Shown one piece after another: positions 43,197-51,228 of a stretch of 64,000 bases of DNA. Made by a program: the position numbers and the translations under genes. Origin of the DNA: Anaerolineae bacterium (GTDB lineage: Bacteria; Chloroflexota; Anaerolineae; Anaerolineales; UBA4823); the NCBI GenBank assembly GCA_003327455.1, contig QOQU01000004.1, forward strand, positions 124,001-188,000. The letters are read 5' to 3'. The notes under the pieces are model-generated. The model made no database searches. It was not told the DNA's origin and worked only from the letters and a program-made list of their open reading frames with translations. Each line of letters opens with the position of its first letter. Position 1 is the stretch's first letter.

Positions 43197-43279
43197 CTTC
43201 AAAGTCGAGATAGACCCTTGAAAAGTCCCGAAGGTTTTTCAGGGGGTGATTTAAAGACAACCTCAAACCTGTCAGCTGT

Positions 43280-43942
43280 CTAGACCTCGACTCTCTCTTT
43301 TTGCAATTCCACGATATGTTGAAGCATGGCGCGTTTGGCAATGACCGGGTCGCGCGTGGCAAGAGCTTCAATGACCGCCTGATGACGGGCAGCAAGCTGT
43401 TCCAGGCTGATAGAAGAGCGCCGCATCGTAATCAAGATGTACTGACCTAATTGCAAATTGTCGTAAATCCGCCGCAACAGGCTGTTACCAGAAAGGGCGA
43501 CGATTTGAATGTGAAACTGCCAGTCGTAGCGGGCAGCCGCCAGGTAGTCGCCCACTTTTGCCATTTGCAGCATCTTTTCAACCGTGTTACGCAGTGCCTG
43601 CAAATCTTCTTCGGTCACTTTTGGGGCAGCCTGTTCTGCTGCCAGGGCATCCAGCACCGCCCGCACGCTATAGATCTCCTGCATATCCTTATCCGTCAAC
43701 AGGCGCACCATCGCCCCTTTATGCGGTTCGCGCTCCAGAAAACCTGAACTGACCAGATCGCGAATTGCCTCCCGCACCGGCGCCTGGCTGATGCGCAATT
43801 GGCGAGCGAGCTGGCTCTCGACCAGCCGCTCGCCGGGTTGTAATTCCCCGCGCTCGATGGCGTCCAGGATGTACTGTTTGACCTGATCGCTCAGAACGGT
43901 TTTGTTGATTCCGTTTGGGCTTTCATACTCAAGATTTGCCAA
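43280..43942 (-). CDS. GntR-family regulator (FadR subgroup)
   Basis: One-component regulator of 220 residues. The winged helix is YILDAIERGELQPGERLVESQLARQLRISQAPVREAIRDLVSSGFLEREPHKGAMV. The all-helical C-terminal FCD domain has YDWQFHIQIVALSGNSLLRRI with likely metal-binding His, so an organic acid effector is plausible. The start is TTG at 43942 with TAGGGAG eight bases upstream; no in-frame ATG is near. It is the last gene of the oxidoreductase operon and probably controls it through the 50971-51002 palindrome. Confidence 0.9.
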   Translation of the reverse strand: MANLEYESPNGINKTVLSDQVKQYILDAIERGELQPGERLVESQLARQLRISQAPVREAIRDLVSSGFLEREPHKGAMVRLLTDKDMQEIYSVRAVLDALAAEQAAPKVTEEDLQALRNTVEKMLQMAKVGDYLAAARYDWQFHIQIVALSGNSLLRRIYDNLQLGQYILITMRRSSISLEQLAARHQAVIEALATRDPVIAKRAMLQHIVELQKERVEV

Positions 43943-44011
43943 CGGTTAGCTCCCTACGCATCGAATCCTATAGCCTTCTGTGCAGGATAATTCTACTCCA
44001 TTTTGATGCCT

Positions 44012-44899
44012 TTAGAGCAGTCTTTCGACTTCGTCAAAGAGCAATTGCGGGTTGGCAGCCCGGATCATAAAATAGGGTCGCGGTTTAGCAAAACGGTGAC
44101 CAAAATCTGCCCGTTTACGGCGTTTCTCTTCGGTGTCAATGATCGGCATGACCAGACCCGGTGAGAGCAGTTGGTTAAGCCCGAAATAGTTCATCATGGA
44201 GTGAAAACCCTGATACTCTTTCTCAAACTGCTCGAGTTCTTTAACCGACGTAGCATAGTTGCCATCAATGGAGGGCAGAATCACCAGGTCAACATTCGAG
44301 GGTTCTAAATAATGTTGTACTTCAGGCGCTTTGCCGAAGAGTTTCTTCACCCCTTCATCCTGATCGGCAAGGTCAGAACGTTCAGTGCCTTTGGCGCGCT
44401 TCGCAAGGTAAACGTTGGTAGAGCCCATCGCTACCCAGCCTCTCTCGTCGATGACCAGCGTTTCGGTGGAGATGTTCAAACCGCCACGGCGACAGCCTTC
44501 CAGTTGCGACATCGTTTTGCCATGGTTGGATTCGCCGCCCATGAACATGATTGTTTTACCCCGGTAACGCACTGCCGAAGCATGAAAGGGGTGTAAACCG
44601 CACTCTTCCAAGCGAAAAGCCAGCATACTGACCAGGATTTTCTGAATCTCGCCTGCATACCATTCGCCATCCAGTTCTAGAATTCCTTCCCGATAACGAA
44701 TATCCTTGACGGCGATTTGCGGTCGCCAGACGATATCGGGTTTGGAAAGCGTTACCTGTTCGGCAACTTGCACGTTTGCCAGGCGATAATTTAAGAAGGT
44801 CATATCCATTGCATCCAACGGATTCTCGCTGGTTGCACTTTCGACATCAAATCGTATTTGGGCTTGTTTGGAGTTGAATTGACGGGATAATAAGGTCAT
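44012..44899 (-). CDS. P-loop protein related to HPr kinase/PEP carboxykinase fold
   Basis: Unknown 295-residue protein with a kinase-like core. HPFHASAVRYRGKTIMFMGGESNHGKT (about 103-129) matches the HprK arrangement of HASA-V followed by a Walker A, here GGESNHGKT. ISTETLVIDERGW stands where HprK-like proteins have their metal-binding acidic segment. I do not recognise the substrate. It may phosphorylate a protein or small molecule of this operon, or bind nucleotide as a chaperone. GAGAGGAAG precedes ATG, and it starts 21 bases after the PEP-synthase N-domain gene. Confidence 0.65.
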   Translation of the reverse strand: MTLLSRQFNSKQAQIRFDVESATSENPLDAMDMTFLNYRLANVQVAEQVTLSKPDIVWRPQIAVKDIRYREGILELDGEWYAGEIQKILVSMLAFRLEECGLHPFHASAVRYRGKTIMFMGGESNHGKTMSQLEGCRRGGLNISTETLVIDERGWVAMGSTNVYLAKRAKGTERSDLADQDEGVKKLFGKAPEVQHYLEPSNVDLVILPSIDGNYATSVKELEQFEKEYQGFHSMMNYFGLNQLLSPGLVMPIIDTEEKRRKRADFGHRFAKPRPYFMIRAANPQLLFDEVERLL

Positions 44900-44920
44900 G
44901 TCTTCCTCTCAAGAGAAGGG

Positions 44921-45874
44921 TTATCCTAAGGTAGTGATCGGACGACTTTGAAGGAGATAAAACACGCCCCTTTCTGCCCCCCACTCGATATCTTGCGGAC
45001 AACCGAAGTGCTTTTCAACCCGATTGCCCATCTCGACCAGGGCTCTCAATTCTGCTTCGTTCAGCACCGGCTGTTCTTTCAATCCAGCAGGCACTTCTTC
45101 TTCAATGATGCCGTTCACGCCGTCGTTGACGATGCGGATAGATTTTGGGGCGATAAATTGATAGCGCACCTCAAACGTTTCGCGATCGATCTTGTAATGG
45201 TCGGGCGTGATCATGCCGGAGACAATCCCTTCTCCCAGCCCGTACACCCCTTCGATAATCATCTGATACGGGTTCTTCAAGATCGGATCGACGGTGAAGA
45301 TCACCCCTGCTTTATCGGCATTGACCATCTTTTGCACCACAACCGCCATCGAAACCAATTCATCGTCAAAGCCATTACAGAAGCGATAATAAATTGCCTG
45401 GGAGGTGAACAAAGACGACCAGCAGCGGATCACATTTTCCAACAAAGCGCGCTCGCCGCGCACATTCAAATAAGTGCTCTGCTGCCCGGCAAAGCTGGCG
45501 CAGCCCATATCTTCGGCGGTGGCGCTGGAACGCACCGCAACGGCAACCTCGTTCCCCAGTTGACGGTAGTGAGCCAGAATTTCGCTCTTCAGTTCTTCGT
45601 CGATCACCACTTGCTCAAACAACGCCCGGATGGTGGTTTCCGCTTCTTGCAGGGCGTGAGCATTGCTGCGGTCAATGCTGTTCAAGATGCCCATCACCTG
45701 GCTGCGTAAGTCACCTTGTTCAAATATGCGCCGATAGGCGGAAGATAAGATGACAAAACCCGGCGGTACCGGTAACCCCGCGCAGGTCATATCGCCGAGA
45801 TTGGCGCCTTTGCCGCCCGCTTCTGGTACATTATCACGGCAAATTTCAGAAAACGTCCAGCAGAATTGACCCAT
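44921..45874 (-). CDS. Split PEP-synthase-like ATP-binding subunit (phenylphosphate synthase beta-like)
   Basis: Free-standing PEP/pyruvate-binding (ATP-grasp) domain, 317 residues, equal to the N-terminal third of PEP synthase. Motifs: AGGKGANLGDMTCAGLPVPPGFVI (19-42), VAVRSSATAEDMGCASFAGQQSTYLNV (111-137), VIFTVDPILKNP, YGLGEGIVSG and the terminal DIEWGAERGVFYLLQSRPIT. It should bind ATP and pass pyrophosphate to the His domain of the protein encoded at 49135-50853. Phenylphosphate synthase of anaerobic phenol degraders is divided in the same manner. The ribosome site AGGAG overlaps the stop of the MoaD-like gene. Confidence 0.85.
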   Translation of the reverse strand: MGQFCWTFSEICRDNVPEAGGKGANLGDMTCAGLPVPPGFVILSSAYRRIFEQGDLRSQVMGILNSIDRSNAHALQEAETTIRALFEQVVIDEELKSEILAHYRQLGNEVAVAVRSSATAEDMGCASFAGQQSTYLNVRGERALLENVIRCWSSLFTSQAIYYRFCNGFDDELVSMAVVVQKMVNADKAGVIFTVDPILKNPYQMIIEGVYGLGEGIVSGMITPDHYKIDRETFEVRYQFIAPKSIRIVNDGVNGIIEEEVPAGLKEQPVLNEAELRALVEMGNRVEKHFGCPQDIEWGAERGVFYLLQSRPITTLG

Positions 45875-45880
45875 CTTGAA

Positions 45881-46165
45881 CTACTCCTGATTACCACCAG
45901 CCATGGGTGGGAATAAGATCACTTGCTGCCCTTCATGTAACTCGTGAGCGAAGTCGTTGATCACTTGCCCATCGATCATCACCTGAAAGACGCGTTGCAC
46001 TGTGCCGCTAAAGAGTTCTTCAACTTGCTGGTCAATGCCCAGGGTTCGAAATAAATCTTTCAAAGTGGCGCCAGGAGGCAATTCCAATTCGGCTTCGCCG
46101 CGCTCGTTGGTTGGCACGGACAGAGCTTCACGCAGAAAAGAGAATATACGCACGGAAACTTTCAT
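45881..46165 (-). CDS. MoaD/ThiS-like sulfur carrier with C-terminal extension
   Basis: Ubiquitin-like protein of 94 residues: VSVRIFSFLREAL, LELPPGATLKDLFRTLGI and VILFPPMAGG follow the MoaD pattern. The Gly-Gly at 90-91 is followed by three extra residues (NQE) instead of ending the chain, so removal of NQE would be needed for thiocarboxylation. Such genes near aldehyde ferredoxin oxidoreductases are taken to serve synthesis of the tungstopterin dithiolene. It lies seven bases before the ATP-binding subunit gene. Confidence 0.88.
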   Translation of the reverse strand: MKVSVRIFSFLREALSVPTNERGEAELELPPGATLKDLFRTLGIDQQVEELFSGTVQRVFQVMIDGQVINDFAHELHEGQQVILFPPMAGGNQE

Positions 46166-46262
46166 TCGCTCATTCTCTCAAAGTCGGAGCGCAGGGTTCT
46201 CCGCCAGCGGAATCCCGGCAGAAGAATCCTTATGCGCTCCGCTGGCTTATCCACCTATTTCC

Positions 46263-46982
46263 TCAATCCTCAAAGATCGCCACAGCTCGCACCGGCGCCG
46301 CCGTGGCATTGACCCACTTGATGGGAAATACACACACTTTGAAACCAACCGGGCGAGGGAGTTTGTCAAAGTTTGCCATGTTCTCCAGGTGATAGTACTC
46401 GCGGTCGATCATCACCTTGTGGGCAGGCCAGAACTGCTTATCCTCAAACATTGCCCACACCGGGCGGTCGTAGGTGCCGGCATCGATGCCGGTCATCTTC
46501 ACGCCCTGGTCGAGCAGCCAGTTGGTGGCGCTTTCGGTCATGCCGCATTGCTCCTTCAGATAGCGCTCCTCGTTGTTATAGCGACAGGCGCCGGTATAGA
46601 TCAGGACAATATCGAGCGGCTTAATTTTGTAATTGATCTTTTCGCAGGCGGCAATCATATCATCGGCAGTGATGCCATAGCCAGCCGGTTTATCGGTAAA
46701 ATCCAGCAAGACGCCATCCCCGTAACAATACTCCAAAGGAATCCCTTCAGGCCCAGGTGCGTCGCTGCGCATGTGGCGCAAGGAGTCTACATGCGTGCCG
46801 ACATGGTCACCAGTGACTACCAGACAGTGGGCGGTTAACCAGGTCGAGCCGTATTTTGCAGCACCAACTTTGGTAGCGAATTCTTCCCATGTCTCTAACA
46901 TGGTAATCACCGGGCGCATGACACGGGGGAAGACGACCATGTCGCCGTGAACATCCATGCTCAGATCAATCAGTTTTACCAT
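46263..46982 (-). CDS. Cyclase-family metal-dependent hydrolase
   Basis: Member of the cyclase / kynurenine-formamidase-like family (239 residues). The metal-binding motif is VVTGDHVGTHVDSLRHM (H-x-GTH-x-D...H) near residue 60, and the chain begins LIDLSMDVHGDM. These enzymes hydrolyse amides or open rings using Zn or Mn. Substrate unknown; in this operon it could act on a product of the oxidoreductase or phosphotransfer step. AGGAGG lies eight bases before ATG, and it starts 24 bases after the oxidoreductase gene. Confidence 0.88.
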   Translation of the reverse strand: MVKLIDLSMDVHGDMVVFPRVMRPVITMLETWEEFATKVGAAKYGSTWLTAHCLVVTGDHVGTHVDSLRHMRSDAPGPEGIPLEYCYGDGVLLDFTDKPAGYGITADDMIAACEKINYKIKPLDIVLIYTGACRYNNEERYLKEQCGMTESATNWLLDQGVKMTGIDAGTYDRPVWAMFEDKQFWPAHKVMIDREYYHLENMANFDKLPRPVGFKVCVFPIKWVNATAAPVRAVAIFED

Positions 46983-47006
46983 CCTCAGTACCTCCTAAGA
47001 AAATCT

Positions 47007-48881
47007 TTATTTGACCGTGACACCATGACGTTCCAGGTCTTCGAGAATGTCTTCCAAACCATAATCAATCAGCGTTTGACGGGTGGGAACGCCTTCTTCG
47101 TCCCAGCCGTGTTGCCGATACCAGGCTTCACGAATCGGCTCCAGGATGTCATACACCTTGCCTTTGGCGGGTCCCTCGGGCATGGGGTCTTCCGTGAAGC
47201 GCGGTGGCAAAATATCATCTTTGGCGCGTAATCCAAGACGGGCATTATAGGCGCGTTCAAGGTGGTTGACCCGCATTGCCGCTTCCATCAACTCCTCTTT
47301 ATCTACATCGAAGCCGGTAGCTGAACTGTAGAGTTCGGGGATGATGTTGAGCATTTTTTCGATGGTGATGTCGGTGGTGGCAGTATAGTAGGTGTAAGGA
47401 AATTTACACACGCCCATTAAGTCCGGCAGGGTGATGATGCTTTCCCAACTGTGCAAATGTCGGACGGCTTCGTCAATGGGCAAATCATCCAGCCCGTAAG
47501 CGCCCGGAGCAGAGATGCGTAAGTGGTCGCCGCCGCGTGGGCTGACCGCATAGCGGAAGTTATATACTTTTACCACCCGCGCATCCAGGGGCGCCGGCGT
47601 CAAACCTTTGACATGCACCGCATAACGCTCAGAATTCTTGCCAATGATCTCGGCAGCTCCTTTGACGCCGTGTGCGAGCGTTTCGCCGAGATAGCCTTCT
47701 CGATAGGCAATGCGGCGAACCAACTCTAAAGCGGCATGGTAATTGCCCCAGGTCAGGTCTAACCCTTCGGTATCCTGATCGGTCAGGATACCACGCTGGT
47801 ACAACTCAAAGGAAAATGCCAGCACGCCGCCCAGATCAAGGGTATCCAGCCCCAGTCGGTCGGCAAGGTCATTCCCTTTGAGGATGGCAGCGAGATTATC
47901 GTTGCCAATCCCGGAACCAAAGGCAACCGCTGTACAATATTCTGGTCCGCCAACCACCGTGCCGGCAAACTCTCCTTCGGTGACCATACTGTAGCGATCG
48001 CACTTGGTCGGGCAGGTGTAACAGCCGGTGGTCTTAACCAGATATTGTTTGATCAAGGCTTCGCCGTCTATTTTCTCCTTGCCCTTAAATTGCCCGTATT
48101 GAAAATTCATGGTGTTGGTGCCACCTAAGAGGGTGTGGTGGTCCATTAAAGTTCCCAGTGTGCCGCGGCGGGAAAAGTCTTTCAAACGGGCATCATCAAC
48201 CTCGAGTTCCCTCAGGCGGGCGACAGCGCGCAAAAAACGTTCTCGATCTGCAATGGGGAAAGCCTGTTTTGCCCGCACGGCAATTGCCTTGAGGTTTTTC
48301 GAGCCCATCACGGCACCCACACCACAGCGCGCCGCCAGATGGTCTTTATCGACAACGATTCCGGCTATACGCACCAGATTCTCTCCTGCCGGCCCAATGG
48401 TTGCCACACTGAACTCTTTTCCTAACTCAGCCTGGAGCAATTCGGTGGTTTCGTGGGTGTCCCTGCCCCACAAATGGCTGGCATCGTGGATGGAAACGTT
48501 CTGATCATCGATGCGGATGTAGACCGGCTTCTCCGCCTTACCGCGCAGGATCACGGTGCTAAAGCCAGCCCGGCGCAGATAAGCGCCCCAAAAACCGCCG
48601 CCGTTGGCATCGCCAAAGATGCCCGTGAGCGGAGAGCGGGTGCCGACCACAAAGCGGGCACTGGAAAAGGCGGGCGAACCGCTCAAAGCGCCTGGCGCGA
48701 TGACCAGGACGTTGTCAGGGCTGAGAGGATCGAGTTCTTTGGGGTTGAGTTCGTAGTTCAACCGCGAGGTAAACCCCCGTCCACCTAAAAATTTACGGCT
48801 GAAAGTGGGGTCTTGAGGTTCAATGCGTATTTCACCGCTGCTTAAGTCAATGTACAGGCGATTACCGATAAACGGGTTCAT
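47007..48881 (-). CDS. Aldehyde ferredoxin oxidoreductase (tungstopterin family)
   Basis: AOR-family enzyme, 624 residues, that interconverts aldehydes and carboxylates with ferredoxin, or acts on a related substrate. NRLYIDLSSGEIRIEP and FLGGRGFTSRLNYEL form the N-terminal bis-tungstopterin domain; GGGFWGAYLRRAGF and ARCGVGAVMGSKNLKAIAVR are signature blocks. The [4Fe-4S] ligands are C287, C290 and C294 (CYTCPTKC) and C492 (LMGVCKFPY). Start ATG 48881 with GGAGG nine bases upstream is preferred over TTG 48887. The subgroup's substrate cannot be told from sequence. A repeat cluster separates it from the preceding phosphotransferase gene. Confidence 0.93.
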   Translation of the reverse strand: MNPFIGNRLYIDLSSGEIRIEPQDPTFSRKFLGGRGFTSRLNYELNPKELDPLSPDNVLVIAPGALSGSPAFSSARFVVGTRSPLTGIFGDANGGGFWGAYLRRAGFSTVILRGKAEKPVYIRIDDQNVSIHDASHLWGRDTHETTELLQAELGKEFSVATIGPAGENLVRIAGIVVDKDHLAARCGVGAVMGSKNLKAIAVRAKQAFPIADRERFLRAVARLRELEVDDARLKDFSRRGTLGTLMDHHTLLGGTNTMNFQYGQFKGKEKIDGEALIKQYLVKTTGCYTCPTKCDRYSMVTEGEFAGTVVGGPEYCTAVAFGSGIGNDNLAAILKGNDLADRLGLDTLDLGGVLAFSFELYQRGILTDQDTEGLDLTWGNYHAALELVRRIAYREGYLGETLAHGVKGAAEIIGKNSERYAVHVKGLTPAPLDARVVKVYNFRYAVSPRGGDHLRISAPGAYGLDDLPIDEAVRHLHSWESIITLPDLMGVCKFPYTYYTATTDITIEKMLNIIPELYSSATGFDVDKEELMEAAMRVNHLERAYNARLGLRAKDDILPPRFTEDPMPEGPAKGKVYDILEPIREAWYRQHGWDEEGVPTRQTLIDYGLEDILEDLERHGVTVK

Positions 48882-48917
48882 GAACAAGTACCTCCATGGG
48901 TTGATCGAGAGGTTTTT

Positions 48918-49115
48918 CCCCTCGCCCTGTGGGAGAGGGGTCGGGGGTGAGGGTCATCTCCCCTCGCCAACGTTGAGAAAGCGCTAAAGGCACCAGCACA
49001 GCAGACATCTCCAGGTATCCGAGTGAGCATTTAATCCCTCATCCCCAGCCCTTCTCCCTAAGGGAGAAGGGAGTCATCTCCCCTCTCCCAATGGGAGAGG
49101 GGACGGGGGTGAGGG
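48918..49115. repeat. Dispersed GC-rich palindromic repeat, second cluster
   Basis: Copies at 48918-48953, 49036-49071 (more diverged) and 49080-49115 have the same CCCCTC...GGGAGAGGGG-x-x-GGGGGTGAGGG plan as those at 6427-6583. They fill the 253-base spacer between two genes of the oxidoreductase operon; otherwise I see nothing in that spacer. Confidence 0.8.
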
Positions 49116-49134
49116 AAACCCATTCGATCCCTTC

Positions 49135-50853
49135 CTATGCTGTCTCCAAAATCTCCACCACACCGGTGAAGCCGTTCACACGTACCCGATCGCCAGTCTT
49201 GATCCGCCGCGTAGCGTCGCCGGTGCCAACCACAGCCGGAATACCAAACTCACGGGAGACAACCGCGGTGTGAGAAAGCACCCCACCGGCATCGGTGACC
49301 ACACCCTTGATCTTCGAGAAGACAATGACCCAGGCAGGGTTGGTCATCAGGCAGACCATAATCTCACCCCGTTTGACCTGATCGAACTCATCCGGGCTCT
49401 TGACAATGCGGGCGTATCCTTCAGCAACGCCTGCGGCTGCTGGCAATCCGATCACCTTATCGGCGGCTTCTTTCTTACCCTCGCGGGCGCGCTCAAAGCG
49501 CTCTGGGTAGCCCCACAAGGTGTGGTAAATTTCCTCATACATATTCCAGCGCGTGACGGTACCGACCCAATCGCGGGGCGTGATCTTGAAGGCATCCTCC
49601 CACTTGCGGCGCGCTTCTTTAATCACACTGATGCCATCATAGCCGTTGGGATTCGACTCGCTCTTGGGGTTTGCCACATAATAACGCAACTGGTCGTATT
49701 CCAGGAACATAATGTCTTCTGCATCGCGCAGCAAACCCATTTCGACCATCTTGCGCCCAATCGCCAACAATACCAGTCTCATGCGAGCAAAGGTGCCCTG
49801 ATCGAAGTAAAAGTGATGGTCGGGGGTGAGGGGCATCATCTTAACCGCCAGGCGCATCGCTTCTTGCAAGGCTTCCTTTTTCTCGGCTGGAGCATCGGCC
49901 GGAACCTTCTCCATTAATTCTCGCATCGCCGATTGCTGATCGTTCTTGATTTTTTCGTACTCTTCTGGGAAATTATAATCGGATACCAGATACCCCTTAA
50001 TGGTCTCCACGCAGGGTGTAGGGTCTTCAACCCAGAGCTTATAAATATACTCATGCGTGTAGAGGGGTTTATAACCGTATTCCTTCAAGTATGCCTGCAC
50101 TTTTTCCATGAAGGCCCGCCCGCTGGGTGTGGTTTGCAAGGCAGGGATGATTGCCGAGGCTGTTTCTTTGCTATCGAAGATTTGCTTTAGCTCTGGATTG
50201 GCTTTGACTTCTTCTTTGAGTTGCCACAATTCGCGCACCGAATCCCAGTTGCGGTCTTCCAGGGAGATCAAAATCCGCCCCAGCAGGGCTCCATCCACAT
50301 CGGGGATCAATTCCTTAGCCAGGATTTGGAAGGTAAGCGAAGCCTGGAACTGAGCCAGATTTAAGATCCAGTGCAAGCGGAAATGGCGTTCCTGGATATC
50401 GATAGCTTCTTCGAGGAAGACCATTAATTCCTGGAGAGAGGCGTTCTTGGTGTCATACGTATCCAGATATTCAAAGTTGCGTTTGATTTCGGGAAGATAG
50501 CGTTGTTGCCACCAATCGAGGAAATTCTCAGCGTAGGTGGGCATAATCCAGCCATAATAGGGTCCGATGAGAGCAGCTTCGTTCGGATCGCGCGGACTGA
50601 TGGCAGTATAGACATAACCATTGATCTTTTTGGCGTTCCATGCGCAGCCGATGGGAAAGCCAAAGCGCCGATACATGTAATCAAGTGTGGGTCCCCACCA
50701 GCCATGCAGGCTGAAATACATCGGCGAAACGGGATTGGGGACATGGTTGTCGTCATAAAACCAGAAGAGTTTCTTCTCTTCTTCGTCCTTCCACTCGACA
50801 GGAAAACTCTCGTCGCCGTAGAAGGTTGCCAGAACTTCGCTTGTATCAAACAT
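49135..50853 (-). CDS. Split PEP-synthase-like phosphohistidine subunit (phenylphosphate synthase alpha-like)
   Basis: A 572-residue protein whose last 90 residues are a PEP-utilising mobile domain: GGVLSHTAVVSREFGIPAVVG with the expected phosphorylated H528, then RIKTGDRVRVNGFTGVVEIL. The first 440 residues resemble the substrate-binding portion of phenylphosphate-synthase-like proteins (DDNHVPNPVSPMYF, many Trp and Tyr). Together with the ATP-binding subunit at 44921-45874 it would carry ATP-driven phosphorylation of a hydroxylated or carboxylic substrate, releasing AMP and Pi. No ATP-grasp domain and no pyruvate barrel are present. AGGAGG precedes ATG; it is the first gene of the operon. 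Confidence 0.82.
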   Translation of the reverse strand: MFDTSEVLATFYGDESFPVEWKDEEEKKLFWFYDDNHVPNPVSPMYFSLHGWWGPTLDYMYRRFGFPIGCAWNAKKINGYVYTAISPRDPNEAALIGPYYGWIMPTYAENFLDWWQQRYLPEIKRNFEYLDTYDTKNASLQELMVFLEEAIDIQERHFRLHWILNLAQFQASLTFQILAKELIPDVDGALLGRILISLEDRNWDSVRELWQLKEEVKANPELKQIFDSKETASAIIPALQTTPSGRAFMEKVQAYLKEYGYKPLYTHEYIYKLWVEDPTPCVETIKGYLVSDYNFPEEYEKIKNDQQSAMRELMEKVPADAPAEKKEALQEAMRLAVKMMPLTPDHHFYFDQGTFARMRLVLLAIGRKMVEMGLLRDAEDIMFLEYDQLRYYVANPKSESNPNGYDGISVIKEARRKWEDAFKITPRDWVGTVTRWNMYEEIYHTLWGYPERFERAREGKKEAADKVIGLPAAAGVAEGYARIVKSPDEFDQVKRGEIMVCLMTNPAWVIVFSKIKGVVTDAGGVLSHTAVVSREFGIPAVVGTGDATRRIKTGDRVRVNGFTGVVEILETA

Positions 50854-50970
50854 GGGGGCCTCCTTTTAGATTGATAGTGGATGGGAAAAAAAGTGGATAA
50901 AAGGTTGTTCGGTTTTGTTGAGCGGCACTCTCCATCGGAAAGAAGGGTAAAGCGGGTGAAGCAGTCATGG

Positions 50971-51025
50971 AAAATTATCGATTAATGATTATCGATAATT
51001 TTACCATAAAGCAGGTGGACGTCAA
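50971..51025 (-). promoter_or_regulatory. Promoter and palindromic operator of the oxidoreductase operon
   Basis: On the minus strand TTGACG (51020-51025) and TAAAAT (50998-51003) are 16 bases apart. A perfect inverted repeat, AAAATTATCGAT / ATCGATAATTTT with an eight-base centre (50971-51002), overlaps the -10 element and the start site, an ideal repressor position. The operon's GntR protein is the likely binder. The first gene starts 117 bases downstream. Confidence 0.75.
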
Positions 51026-51046
51026 TAGCCTAGCAACGGTTTTGAA

Positions 51047-51075
51047 TTGACAAATTCTTGACTTGATTGTAAACT
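51047..51075 (+). promoter_or_regulatory. Promoter of the riboswitch-controlled P-type ATPase
   Basis: TTGACA (51047-51052), 17 bases, TAAACT (51070-51075). Start near 51082 falls at the 5' edge of the Mn riboswitch. It is divergent from the oxidoreductase operon promoter, with only 21 bases between the two -35 elements. Confidence 0.7.
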
Positions 51076-51079
51076 TGAA

Positions 51080-51185
51080 GCGAATTGGGGAGTAGCCTTC
51101 CTGTGTGGAACTGGCTTTCGTCAGCACGAAGCTCGGCTTCCGGAAGCCTGGACGCAGATGATGCGTAAGGCAAGACCATTCACGC
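51080..51185 (+). ncRNA. Mn2+-sensing yybP-ykoY riboswitch
   Basis: The leader has the motif's conserved pieces in order: GGGGAGTAGCC (51087-51097), CGTCAGCACG and, at the end, GGCAAGACC (51169-51177). The outer helix P1 pairs GCGAATTGG (51080-51088) with CCATTCACGC (51176-51185). P1's 3' strand overlaps the following terminator stem, so Mn2+ binding would stabilise P1 and allow read-through into the ATPase gene. Confidence 0.88.
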
Positions 51186-51199
51186 GAGTGGTCTTTTAT
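51172..51199 (+). terminator. Terminator within the Mn2+ riboswitch
   Basis: AAGACCATTC and GAGTGGTCTT form a stem (one G-T/mismatch allowed) around ACGC, followed by TTATTATTT. The 5' arm shares bases with riboswitch helix P1, so the two cannot coexist. Confidence 0.8.
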
Positions 51200-51228
51200 T
51201 ATTTAACCCGAGGAGCGAGGTAGAAAAA

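Noticed and set aside
44948-45709. 253-codon frame antisense to the ATP-binding subunit
   Set aside because: His/Asp/Gln-rich composition typical of the reverse strand of a real gene; no motif.
46002-46838. 278-codon frame antisense to moaD and the cyclase gene
   Set aside because: It spans two well-supported genes and an intergenic gap, and shows no domain.
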